The notes under the pieces were generated by a model, which worked only from the letters and a program-made list of their open reading frames with translations, searched no databases and had not been told where the DNA came from. Source: Verrucomicrobiales bacterium (lineage in GTDB: Bacteria; Verrucomicrobiota; Verrucomicrobiia; Verrucomicrobiales; V1-33). Taken from it: a stretch of 41,351 nucleotides of DNA. Shown here piece by piece: positions 32,963 to 40,456 of the stretch; within the stretch, counting starts at the first letter, position 1; the number at the start of each line of letters is the position of its first letter. The stretch covers positions 1-41,351 of the forward strand of contig CANHIJ010000025.1 in the NCBI GenBank assembly GCA_947460575.1, given 5' to 3'. Both the position numbers and the translations under genes were made by a program.

Positions 32963-34288
32963 TCAGGGAAACACCGCAGTCTTGGCCGGGGTGAAGCGGA
33001 GCGGCGGGGCGGCGGAGCGGAGGAGGCGGCGGGCGTGGGCGGCGGCGAGGGCCCAGGAGAGGGGGGGGCCGTTGAGGCGTCCGAAGGCGGTGAGGAGGAG
33101 GCGGAGCTGGGCGGCGGTGGCGGCTTTGGCGAAGCGGGCGTGGGCGAGGGCGAGACCCGCTTGGCCGAGGCGGCGGGCGGCGGGGGGATCGGCTAGGAGG
33201 GAGGCGAGGGCGGCGGCGAGGGCGGCGGGGTCGCGCGGGGGAACGAGGAGGCCGGTTTGGCCGGGGAGGACCATTTCGGGGACGCCGGCGATAGGGGTGG
33301 AGACGCAGGGGAGGGCGGCGGCCATGGCTTCCATGAGGACGGTGGGGAGGACGTCGCGACCGCCGGTGGCTTCGGTGACGCAGGGGAGGACGAAGAGGGC
33401 GGCCTGGGCGAGGAGGCGGATGATGTCGGGCTGGGGGAGGGGGCCGGTGAGGGCGACGTGAGAGTGGAGGTTGGCGGCGGCGATGCGGGCAGCGAGATCG
33501 AGGTGGAGGGGGCCGTCGCCGACGATGCGGCATTGGAAGGGGATGGCTTGGTCGCGGAGGAGGGCGCAGGCGTCGATGAGGTCGGCGAAGCCTTTTTTTT
33601 CGATGAGGCGTCCGACGGAGAGGAGGAGAGGGGGGGAGGCTGGGGAGGGGGCGGGAGGGAGGAAGGGATCGAGGTCGAGGCCGTTGTAGACGCGGTGGAT
33701 GCGGGCGGCGGAGGCGGGGTGGTGGAGGCGGAGCCAGTGCGCGGAGTAGTCGCTGACGGCGATGATGGCGGCGGCGTCGGCGATGAGGCGGGGGAGTTTG
33801 AGGTCGCTGGAGTCGTCTGGGCAGAAGAGGTCGTTGGCGTGGCCGGTGAAGCTGTAGGAGGGGCCGTAGGTATGGCGGATCCACCAGGCGGTGCGGGCGG
33901 CGAGGCCGGCGAAGTGGGTGTGGACGTGGTGGACGCGGGCGGCGCGGAGTTTTTGGCCGATCCAAGCGGCTTCGTAGAGGCGGGCTTTATCGGGTTTTTG
34001 GCCCCAGTGGCGGAGGGCGAGGACGAGGGGTTGGGGGAGGAGGTGCTGTTGTTTTAGGGCCTCGACTTCGCGGGCGAGGGCGTCTGGGGGGGGGAGGGTG
34101 ATGACCTGGTTGGCGAGGGAGGCGGGAAAGTGTTGGAGGGCTTCGCGGCGGGTATCGCGGATGGAGAAGAGGAGGAGGCGGGTGCCTTGGCGCTGGAGTT
34201 CGAGGACCTCGCGGGCGCAGAAGGTCTGCGTGAAGGAGGGAAAGCGCTCGAAGACGTAGGCGAAGTGGGGTGTGGGCACGGCGGGCAT
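32963..34288 (-). CDS. Family 4 glycosyltransferase
   Basis: This 441-residue GT-B glycosyltransferase has N-terminal FAYVFERFPSFTQTFC, the pocket motifs HVHTHFAGLAARTAW and FTGHANDLFCPD, the Rossmann start SVGRLIEKKGFADLIDA, and the EX7E-like motif EAMAAALPCVSTPIAGVPE followed by PGQTGLLVPP. It shares these motifs and order with the GT4 at 30477, so the two are paralogs. Members of this type build exopolysaccharide or lipopolysaccharide glycans in the cytoplasm; donor and acceptor are not deducible. It heads the run GT4, NlpC/P60, GT4, GT2, with the CxxC/TM protein 46 bp upstream. The start ATG 34288 follows a GC-rich leader without Shine-Dalgarno. Confidence 0.93.
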   Translation of the reverse strand: MPAVPTPHFAYVFERFPSFTQTFCAREVLELQRQGTRLLLFSIRDTRREALQHFPASLANQVITLPPPDALAREVEALKQQHLLPQPLVLALRHWGQKPDKARLYEAAWIGQKLRAARVHHVHTHFAGLAARTAWWIRHTYGPSYSFTGHANDLFCPDDSSDLKLPRLIADAAAIIAVSDYSAHWLRLHHPASAARIHRVYNGLDLDPFLPPAPSPASPPLLLSVGRLIEKKGFADLIDACALLRDQAIPFQCRIVGDGPLHLDLAARIAAANLHSHVALTGPLPQPDIIRLLAQAALFVLPCVTEATGGRDVLPTVLMEAMAAALPCVSTPIAGVPEMVLPGQTGLLVPPRDPAALAAALASLLADPPAARRLGQAGLALAHARFAKAATAAQLRLLLTAFGRLNGPPLSWALAAAHARRLLRSAAPPLRFTPAKTAVFP

Positions 34289-34334
34289 CTGCGCGACAGG
34301 GTGGCACGCGTGCGCGGGTAAGTCACGAGTGGAC

Positions 34335-34847
34335 TTAGGGCTGGGCGGAGCTTTTGCTTCCGAGGCGGAAGGGGGTGGAGCAGAGCATGCAGCGGAAGCG
34401 GCCGGTGCCGAGGAGGGCGAGGATGGTGGAGGCGCGGCGGGTGAGGAGGGGGATTTTGTTGGCGAGTTGGTGGGTGAGGCAGTTTTGATTGAGGAAGGGG
34501 CGGCCGTGGCAGAGGGAGCAGTAAGTGGTGGCGCTGAGGATGGTGCCGAGGATCAGGCTGATGAGCAGGGCGCTGAGGGAGATGACGGTGTAGGTTTCGA
34601 GGTCCTGCTGGGGGTGGGCGATGAGGCGGTAGGTGAAGTAGGCGGTGGCGGGCAGAGAGATATAGCTGATGAGGGAGAGGAAGGCGATGAGGAGGAGCTT
34701 GGGCTGGCCGCGCCAGGTGCGGGGTTTTTGGGTGCGCTCCCAGTCGGCGACGTGGGAGCGGCGGGATTTGTCAGACCTGTGAGACCTGTGAGACTTAGAC
34801 TTGTGAGACTTAGACTTGTGAGACTTGTGGGGGAGGGGGTCGGGCAT
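34335..34847 (-). CDS. Membrane protein with Lys/Ser/His repeats and CxxC pairs
   Basis: This 170-residue protein is unrecognised. The N-terminal 27 residues contain tandem Lys-Ser-His repeats (HKSHKSKSHKSKSHRSHRSD). Two membrane segments follow (LLLIAFLSLISYISLPATAYFTYRL and VISLSALLISLILGTILSATTY). After the second lies a CSLC knuckle, then a CMLC knuckle 30-35 residues later, a zinc-ribbon-like pair facing the same side of the membrane. The cationic His-rich repeat could bind metal or acidic polymers (inference). ATG 34847 was chosen over a TTG at 34889. It is 46 bp upstream of the GT4 gene and probably belongs to the glycan cluster transcript, divergent from bioA. Confidence 0.7.
   Translation of the reverse strand: MPDPLPHKSHKSKSHKSKSHRSHRSDKSRRSHVADWERTQKPRTWRGQPKLLLIAFLSLISYISLPATAYFTYRLIAHPQQDLETYTVISLSALLISLILGTILSATTYCSLCHGRPFLNQNCLTHQLANKIPLLTRRASTILALLGTGRFRCMLCSTPFRLGSKSSAQP
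34771..34827. repeat. Short coding tandem repeats (9/15 bp)
   Basis: The + strand reads as 9-bp units (TGAGACCTG, TGAGACTTA, TGAGACTTG) mixed with 6-bp GACTTG spacers, giving 15-bp periods. On the - strand these encode Lys-Ser-His and Lys-Ser units. All periods are multiples of three, so changes in copy number would keep the frame. Confidence 0.85.
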
Positions 34848-34980
34848 GGAAAGAGGAGAATAAGATAGCCGGAAATAGGTTAACTTCAAGGACTTTAAGC
34901 CAATAATAAGGTGACGATTGGGGGAGGGGGGCGGAGGGCTGGGTTGACAGGGGCGGGGCGGGGGGGAAGAGGAGAGAGAA

Positions 34981-36300
34981 ATGGACGCTGCGAAACTTGC
35001 TCAACTGACCGGCTGGGACCGCCGACATGGGTGGCACCCGTTTACGCAGATGAGGGACTGGACGGAGGACGGGCACCAGCCGCTGTTTGTGACGGGGGGG
35101 AGGGGGGCGTGGCTGGAGGGGGCGGACGGGCGGCGGTATTTTGACGGCAACTCCACGATTTGGACCAATGTGCACGGGCACCGGCACCCGCATTTGGACG
35201 CGGCCTTGCGGGATCAACTGGGGAAGATCAGCCACGTATCGGCGCTGGGATTTTGCAATGAGCCGGCGGCGCGGCTGGCCAAGGCGCTGGTGGACTTGCA
35301 GCCGGAGGGGACTTTGACCCGGGTTTTTTTTAGCGACGACGGGTCGACGGCGGTGGAGTGCGCGGTGAAGATGGCGCTGCAGTACCACCAGTTGAAGGGG
35401 CGGCCGGAGCGGGTGGGGTTTGCGGCGTTTGAGAATGCCTACCATGGAGACACCCTGGCGGCGGCGACGCTGGGGGGAATTGGGACGTTTGCGGATCGGT
35501 TTCGGCGGTTTGGGTTGAGCACGCGGCATTTTGCTTCGCTGGAGGCACTGGAGGAGATGCCGCGGGCGTGGAGCGATGGGTTGGCGGGGGTGATTATTGA
35601 GCCGTTGATCCAGGGGAGCGCGGGGATGCGGACTTGGCCGAAGGGGATGTTGAGGGGGCTGCGGCGGTGGTGCGATGCGCGCGGGGTGTTGTTGATTTGC
35701 GACGAGGTGATGACGGGTTTTGGGCGGACCGGGCGCCTGTTTGCGGGGGAGCACGAGGGGGTGGTGCCGGATTTGATGTGTTTGGCTAAGGGGTTGACGG
35801 GAGGGTATCTGCCGCTGGCGGCGACGCTGGCGCGGGAGTGGATTTACGAGGCGTTTCTGGGGAGCTACGGGGAACTAAAGACGTTCTTTTATGGGCACAG
35901 CTACACGGGGAATCCGCTGGCCTGCGCGGTGGCCCTGGCGAGTTTGGAAGTCTTTGCGCGGGAGGACACCTTGGCGGGGCTGGGGCCGAAGATAACCTTG
36001 CTGGAAGAATTATTGGGGGATCTGCAGGCGCGGCATCCGCGGCACGTGGGGGAGGTGCGCCAGTGCGGGTTGATCGCGGGGATAGATGTGGTGGAGGATG
36101 CCGCGGCGGGGCGGGCCTATCGATGGGAGGAGCAGACGGGGGCGCGGGTCTGCCTGGCGGCGCGGGAGGCGGGGCTGCTGACGCGGCCGATCCGCGACAC
36201 CTTGGTGCTGCTGCCGCCGCTGTGCAGCAGCGCGGCGGACTTGCGGCATGCGGTGGCCGCGCTCAGCTATGGCTTGGAGGCGGTATGCGGTCCGGGGTAA
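34981..36300 (+). CDS. bioA: 7,8-diaminopelargonate synthase (BioA)
   Basis: This enzyme is the PLP-dependent, SAM-using transaminase of biotin synthesis that converts 8-amino-7-oxononanoate to 7,8-diaminononanoate. The 439 residues show the BioA hallmarks: WHPFTQMRDW at the N-terminus, FFSDDGSTAVECAVKMA, AFENAYHGDTLAAA, the PLP-binding Asp241 in LICDEVMTGFGRTG and the Schiff-base lysine K270 in CLAKGLTGGYLPLAAT, then YGHSYTGNPLACAVA. Length is normal. The start ATG has AGGAGAG eight to fourteen bases upstream. No other bio gene is in the window, so the pathway is split or completed elsewhere. The upstream segment is AT-richer (around 34878-34912) and is likely the promoter region. Confidence 0.95.
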   Translation: MDAAKLAQLTGWDRRHGWHPFTQMRDWTEDGHQPLFVTGGRGAWLEGADGRRYFDGNSTIWTNVHGHRHPHLDAALRDQLGKISHVSALGFCNEPAARLAKALVDLQPEGTLTRVFFSDDGSTAVECAVKMALQYHQLKGRPERVGFAAFENAYHGDTLAAATLGGIGTFADRFRRFGLSTRHFASLEALEEMPRAWSDGLAGVIIEPLIQGSAGMRTWPKGMLRGLRRWCDARGVLLICDEVMTGFGRTGRLFAGEHEGVVPDLMCLAKGLTGGYLPLAATLAREWIYEAFLGSYGELKTFFYGHSYTGNPLACAVALASLEVFAREDTLAGLGPKITLLEELLGDLQARHPRHVGEVRQCGLIAGIDVVEDAAAGRAYRWEEQTGARVCLAAREAGLLTRPIRDTLVLLPPLCSSAADLRHAVAALSYGLEAVCGPG

Positions 36301-36355
36301 AGGCGGCGAGGAAAATCTTGCCAAAGGGAGCGCAGATGGGATGTTGGGGGCTGTG

Positions 36356-36385
36356 GGGGCGGCGCCCGAAAGGCGGTGCTGCCCC
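36356..36385 (+). other. Strong hairpin upstream of the Lys-rich protein gene
   Basis: An 11-bp stem (GGGGCGGCGCC at 36356-36366 and GGTGCTGCCCC at 36375-36385, with two G-T pairs) encloses an 8-base loop. It lies 55 bp after bioA and 22 bp before the next start. It is followed by TTAAAATCT, not a T-run, so it may be a weak terminator of bioA or a leader structure of the downstream gene. Confidence 0.4.
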
Positions 36386-36407
36386 TTAAAATCTACCGCT
36401 TTGCCCT

Positions 36408-36977
36408 ATGAAAACTACTTTGCTCTGCTTGGCTCTCTTTGGATTTACCGCCCTGGCCCCGGCCGCGGAGAAGGACGATAAGAAGCCGGATCGGAAGTCT
36501 CGGGCGGAAAAGAAGGACGAGAAAAAGGACAAAAAAGAGGAGAAGGAGGCGGTGCGCAATCTTTTTTCCGTAGTGGTGGAGGGGGCCAAGGATGAGGCCG
36601 CGGAGTCCGATCTGAAGGCCTATCTGGCGAGCATTGAGGGCGCGAAACTGGACAAGTCAGAAAAGACCAGCAAGGGGATGGAAGCCATTTTGAGCAGTTC
36701 GGGGAAACTGTCTCGGGGCGATGTCAGCAAGGCGCTCAAGGACAACAAGGACCTCAAGGTGACGGAATTTAAGGCGCTGCGCCCAGCGCGGGAGAAGGAC
36801 AAGGACGGGGGCAAGGACGGAGACAAGGACAAAGACAAGGACAAAGACAAGGACAGCAAGAAGGGGGAGGTGAAGCCTGGCGAGACCAAGCCTGCTGAGG
36901 CGAAGCCTGGCGAGGTGAAGCCTGCTGAGGTGAAGCCCGTTGAGGTGAAGCCGGAGGTGGCGCCCAAGGCGGCTTGA
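36408..36977 (+). CDS. Exported Lys-rich protein, HMA-like fold without cysteines
   Basis: This 189-residue protein has a signal peptide (KTTLLCLALFGFTALAPAA) and a Lys/Asp/Glu-rich linker. A domain of about 70 residues follows (NLFSVVVEGAKDEAAESDL to DLKVTEFKAL). Its beta-alpha-beta-beta-alpha-beta outline and VVVEG start recall heavy-metal-associated domains, but the metal-binding GMxCxxC is replaced by GAKDEAAES. The C-terminus is low complexity: Lys-Asp repeats followed by VKPGE / VKPAE repeats. A binding role outside the cytoplasm is possible; no function is assigned. Codon usage is less G-biased than in neighbouring + genes because of the Lys/Asp content. It has no clear ribosome site. 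Confidence 0.7.
   Translation: MKTTLLCLALFGFTALAPAAEKDDKKPDRKSRAEKKDEKKDKKEEKEAVRNLFSVVVEGAKDEAAESDLKAYLASIEGAKLDKSEKTSKGMEAILSSSGKLSRGDVSKALKDNKDLKVTEFKALRPAREKDKDGGKDGDKDKDKDKDKDSKKGEVKPGETKPAEAKPGEVKPAEVKPVEVKPEVAPKAA
36801..36955. repeat. Low-complexity coding repeats
   Basis: Repeats of AAGGACAAAGAC type (6/12 bp, around 36801-36860) encode Lys-Asp runs. Then 15/30-bp repeats (GTGAAGCCTGGCGAG, GTGAAGCCTGCTGAG and variants, about 36869-36950) encode Val-Lys-Pro-x-Glu. Both lie inside the exported Lys-rich protein. Confidence 0.85.
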
Positions 36978-37140
36978 GGGGGGCGGGTTCCGGCCGGGGG
37001 CGAGAGTTTTTTTGGGGGGAAGGGCGGGGCTGCCCCTGGGGAGATAGGGGCGCCCCGCGGCGGGTGGCTTTGGCTCTGCCGCGCCAAGCTGGGGCTGGGG
37101 CGCTCCTAGGGGAGGGCTTAGCGGGCGGGGGCGGCTGGGC
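36978..37140. other. Convergent intergenic region without clear terminator
   Basis: Between the convergent Lys-rich gene and hflC lies 163 bp. It holds a T7 run (37007-37013) with no convincing stem before it and an inverted repeat GCGGGGC (37024-37030) / GCCCCGC (37052-37058) with no T-run. No gene was seen. Confidence 0.5.
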
Positions 37141-38199
37141 TTAGGGGGCGGGGGCTACGGCTGAGGCGGCTGGGGGCGCGGCGGGCGCGGTTGGGGCTGG
37201 GGCGGCTGGGGCCGTGGCGGCAGGGGGAGCGGGTTTGGTGGGGGCGAGGGGTGGGCTGACCTTTTTCATGAGGCGGAAGAGGTCGCTGGCGGTGGAGAAG
37301 ACGGCGGTGGTGTCTGGGCTGGCGGTTTTGGAGTAGGTTTCGAGGGTTTTTTGGAAGGCGTAGAATTCGGCGGCTTGGGGGCTGGCGTTGAAGGCTTCGG
37401 CGTAGATGGCGCTGGCTTTGGCTTCGGCGGCGCCGCTGATTTCTTGGACTTGGCGGTAGGCTTCGGAGCTGATTTTGTTGAGTTCGAGTTCGCGTTGGCC
37501 CTGGGTGCGGGCGGCTTCGCCTTCGCCTTCGGAGCGGAAGCGGGAGGCGATTTGTTCGCGTTCGCTGATCATGCGCTCGTAGATTTTTTCGAGGACGCCT
37601 TTGCTGTAGTTGAGGCGCTTGAAGCGGACGTCGAGGATTTCGATGCCGAATTCTTTGACGACGGGCTGGGCTTTTTTGAGGATGGCTTCTTCGATGGCGA
37701 TGCGGCCTTCACGGATGCTGAGGAGGGGGGCGGCCTCGGTGCCGACGGGGAGGGCGGAGGGGTTGACTTTGCGGTCTTTGTCGGTGCGGATGAGTTCGAT
37801 GAGGTCGTGGTTGGCGACGGTGCTCATGGTGTTGCTGCCGAGGATGTCGTCGAGGCGGGATTGGGCGCTGCGCTCGTCGCGCATGCGGATGAGGAACTGG
37901 AGGGGGTCGGTGATGCGCCAGCGAGCGAAGGTATCGACTTCGAGGTACTGCTTGTCGCGGGTGGTCATGGGGATGGGGCGGCCATCCCATTCGAGGACGC
38001 GTTTATCGAAGCGGTTGATGACGTCGAGGAAGGGGATTTTGAGGTGGAGGCCGGGGTCGGTGATAGTGGGGCCGCGGACTTTTCCGAATTGGGTGATGAT
38101 GACCTGTTCGGTCATGGGGAGGGTGTAGAAGCTGTTCCAGGCGAGGAAAGCGGCGGCGAGGGCGAGGGGGGCGAGGGAGGGTTTGGAAAAAGCGCTCAT
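37141..38199 (-). CDS. hflC: HflC-like prohibitin/band 7 protein
   Basis: This 352-residue membrane-anchored SPFH/band 7 protein is expected to form with HflK the large cage that surrounds and modulates the FtsH protease. It has one N-terminal membrane helix (LAPLALAAAFLAWNSFYTLP), the SPFH domain start TEQVIITQFGKVRGPTITDPGLHLKIPFLDVI, HflC-like VLEWDGRPIPMTTRDKQYLEVD, EFGIEILDVRFKRLNYSKGV and the helical region MISEREQIASRFRSEGEGEA. A Pro/Ala/Thr-rich tail of about 45 residues extends past the usual end. It starts 45 bp after hflK on the same strand. The ATG at 38199 has a C-rich leader. No ftsH gene is in the window. Confidence 0.94.
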   Translation of the reverse strand: MSAFSKPSLAPLALAAAFLAWNSFYTLPMTEQVIITQFGKVRGPTITDPGLHLKIPFLDVINRFDKRVLEWDGRPIPMTTRDKQYLEVDTFARWRITDPLQFLIRMRDERSAQSRLDDILGSNTMSTVANHDLIELIRTDKDRKVNPSALPVGTEAAPLLSIREGRIAIEEAILKKAQPVVKEFGIEILDVRFKRLNYSKGVLEKIYERMISEREQIASRFRSEGEGEAARTQGQRELELNKISSEAYRQVQEISGAAEAKASAIYAEAFNASPQAAEFYAFQKTLETYSKTASPDTTAVFSTASDLFRLMKKVSPPLAPTKPAPPAATAPAAPAPTAPAAPPAASAVAPAP

Positions 38200-38244
38200 G
38201 GGGAGTGGGGAGGGGGGCTTGTGGGCGGGCCGGGAGAGGAGGTT

Positions 38245-39264
38245 TTAGCGGCGCGCGGGGGAAGGGGCGAGGGGCGCGAGGGGTTTGGGGGGGGCGGCCG
38301 CGGGGTTGAGGGGGAGGAAGGGGAGGACGTTGGAGGCGGCTTCGTCGAGGATGACCTTGTTGCCGAGTTTGGGGAGGACTTCGGCCATGGTTTCGAGGTA
38401 GAGGCGCTGGCGGGTGACGTCGGGGGCTTTGGAGTATTCGGTGAAGACGGCTTTGAAGCGGGCGGCGTCGCCGGTGGATTCGTTGACGCGCTTGAGGGCG
38501 TCGCCTTCGGCTTCGCTGATTTTTTGGTCGGCTTGGCCTTTGGCGCGGGGGACGGCTTTGTTGTATTCGCCGCGGGCGACGTTGATGAGTTGTTCGCGTT
38601 CTTGTTGGGCGCGGTTTACTTCATCGAAGGAGGCGCGGACGGCGGGGGGAGGGTTGACGCCCTTGAGTTGGACTTGGTCGATGGCGAGGCCGAGGTCGTA
38701 GAGTTTGGCGATGCGGTTAATTTTGGTGTGGGCTTCGGTTTCGATTTCTTGGCGGCCGACGGTGAGGACTTCGTCGACGGTGCGGTCGCCGACGATTTCG
38801 CGCATCACGGATTCGGAGACGTCGCGGAGGGTTTCGGCGGCTTCGCGGACTTTGAAGAGGTAGTCGGCGAGGTTGGTGATGCGGTATTGGACGACCCATT
38901 CGACGTGGGCGGAGTTGAGGTCGCCGGTGACCATATTTTTGACGTATTCTTCTTCGGCGCGGTCGCCGTATTGGAAATCGCTGGTGGCGCCTGGGGTATT
39001 GAAGCCGAATTCGAGTTTGAGTTGGCGTTGAACGGGTTCGATGCGGGCCTGGTCGATGCCGAGGGGGAGTTTGAAGTGGAGGCCGGGTTTGATATTTTCG
39101 GAGACGAGTTTGCCGAAGCGGAGGGTGACGGCTTCGGATTCGGCGGGGACTTGGTACCAGAGGCCGTTGAGGGTGAGGAAGGCGAGGAGGGCGAGGAGGG
39201 CGATGCCGATGCCGCGGGGGGAAATTTTGGGGAGGTCGGAGACTTCGATGATGGGGCGGGACAT
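38245..39264 (-). CDS. hflK: HflK-like prohibitin/band 7 protein
   Basis: This 339-residue partner of HflC has one membrane helix (IGIALLALLAFLTLNGLWYQVP), the HflK-type SPFH domain (ESEAVTLRFGKLVSENIKPGLHFKLPLGIDQ, TGDLNSAHVEWVVQYRI) and the long helix VNRAQQEREQLINVARGEYNK. Unlike many HflK proteins it lacks a long N-terminal Gly-rich segment. A short Pro/Ala-rich tail closes it. ATG 39264 (MSRPIIEVSDLPK) was chosen; the open frame to 39456 is not protein-like. The order hflK then hflC is the common operon order. It is divergent from the AmgK-like gene, with promoter-like sequences in the shared 169-bp space. Confidence 0.93.
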   Translation of the reverse strand: MSRPIIEVSDLPKISPRGIGIALLALLAFLTLNGLWYQVPAESEAVTLRFGKLVSENIKPGLHFKLPLGIDQARIEPVQRQLKLEFGFNTPGATSDFQYGDRAEEEYVKNMVTGDLNSAHVEWVVQYRITNLADYLFKVREAAETLRDVSESVMREIVGDRTVDEVLTVGRQEIETEAHTKINRIAKLYDLGLAIDQVQLKGVNPPPAVRASFDEVNRAQQEREQLINVARGEYNKAVPRAKGQADQKISEAEGDALKRVNESTGDAARFKAVFTEYSKAPDVTRQRLYLETMAEVLPKLGNKVILDEAASNVLPFLPLNPAAAPPKPLAPLAPSPARR

Positions 39265-39329
39265 GGCGCGGGGGTGGGGTTGGAGGGGAAAAGGGAGGGG
39301 GGAGGGATCGGTAGCACGCGGGGCGGCAA

Positions 39330-39372
39330 ATGCGGGGATAAATATAGGGTGGGATTGTAAGCGGCAATGAAT
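39330..39372 (-). promoter_or_regulatory. Candidate hflK promoter
   Basis: On the - strand the segment holds TTGCCG (about 39361-39366) as a possible -35 box and TATATTTAT (about 39338-39346) as a -10 region, spaced 15-17 bp. It is the most AT-rich spot in the divergent hflK / AmgK-like space. Spacing and match are imperfect. Confidence 0.35.
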
Positions 39373-39433
39373 CGTTGCGCGGGGGGCGGCTTCTGCGTAA
39401 CCTGACGGGCTCTTTTGAGAAGGAAAATTGCCG

Positions 39434-40456
39434 ATGCCGCTGCTTACTGACGACATACTCTGCGAGGCGACCCGTCGGCATGTGCCGGGCTGGGGCGGGG
39501 CGGAGGTGCGGCTGGAGGCGATTGAGAAGGGGGGGTCGGATCGGCGCTATTACCGGGCCCGGGCGGCGGGGGGGCGGGGAACGGAGACGGCGATTTTGAT
39601 GGTGTACAGCGACCAGCGGGCGGACAATGCGGGTTTTTTTGGGGCCACCGAGATTTTGGCGTTTAGCGGGGCGCGGACGATGGAGATTTATGCGCACGAT
39701 GCGGGGCGGCGGCTGGCGTGGATGGAGGATTTGGGGCGGGAAGACTTGTGGGAGCGGCGGCAGGGGGAGGCGGCGCTGGGGCTGTACCGGGACAGTTTGG
39801 CGCAGGTGGCGCGGCTGCACGGGCTGGAGGCGAGGGCGTTGCCGGAGCGGTTGCGGGGGCAGTTGCAGCCGCCGTTTGATGTCCAACTCTACCGCTGGGA
39901 GCAGGACTATTTTTTTGAGCAGTTTGGGCGGCGGTTTTTGGGGTTGGCGCCGGGGGAGCTGGAGGAGTTGCGGAGGGGCGCCGGGTTTGCGGAGTTGGCG
40001 GAAGGCCTGGCGGCGTTGCCGCGCCGCCTGGTGCACCGGGATTTTCAGTCGCAGAACCTCATGGTGCGCCGGGGGGAGGCCTGGATGATTGACTACCAGG
40101 GGATCCGGGAAGGGTGTCCGGAGTACGATGTGGCCTCGCTGCTGTACGATCCGTATGTGGGCTTAAATGGTGGGGAGCGGGAGGAGTTGTGGGGGCACTA
40201 TGGGGAGCTGCGGGCGGCCGGGGATGGCGGGGTGGTGTCGCGGGAGGTGTTGGCGATGGCGGCGAGCCAGCGGTTGATGCAGGCGCTGGGGGCGTATGGC
40301 AAATTGGGGGTTGGGGATGGCAAGGTGGCCTTTTTGGGGCACATTCCGGCGGCGGTGCGGCATTTGGAGCTGGTTTTGGAGGGATCGGGACTGCTGCCAG
40401 AGTTGTTGGGGGCGCTGGGGCGGCGGCCTGGAGAATGGAAGCGGGGAGCGTTATGA
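39434..40456 (+). CDS. AmgK-like sugar kinase (APH fold)
   Basis: This 340-residue kinase of the aminoglycoside-phosphotransferase fold is most like the COG3178 group that contains AmgK. AmgK phosphorylates the anomeric OH of N-acetylmuramate and GlcNAc in cell-wall recycling. Visible motifs are GGSDRRYYR near residue 37, the catalytic loop VHRDFQSQNLM with Asp203, the metal-binding Asp220 in MIDYQGIREG, and YDVASLLYDPYVGL. The start ATG 39434 has AAGGA nine bases upstream; TTG 39428 is the alternative. MurU, the usual partner nucleotidyltransferase, is not in the window. The last bases overlap the next start (ATGA). Confidence 0.85.
   Translation: MPLLTDDILCEATRRHVPGWGGAEVRLEAIEKGGSDRRYYRARAAGGRGTETAILMVYSDQRADNAGFFGATEILAFSGARTMEIYAHDAGRRLAWMEDLGREDLWERRQGEAALGLYRDSLAQVARLHGLEARALPERLRGQLQPPFDVQLYRWEQDYFFEQFGRRFLGLAPGELEELRRGAGFAELAEGLAALPRRLVHRDFQSQNLMVRRGEAWMIDYQGIREGCPEYDVASLLYDPYVGLNGGEREELWGHYGELRAAGDGGVVSREVLAMAASQRLMQALGAYGKLGVGDGKVAFLGHIPAAVRHLELVLEGSGLLPELLGALGRRPGEWKRGAL

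Noticed and set aside
34878-34884. BirA-type operator half-site GGTTAAC upstream of bioA
   Set aside because: No matching inverted half was found at the usual distance.
37007-37013. T7 run as a terminator after the Lys-rich gene
   Set aside because: No stable stem immediately precedes it.
39265-39456. N-terminal extension of HflK
   Set aside because: The added residues are not protein-like and overlap the divergent promoter region and the AmgK-like start.
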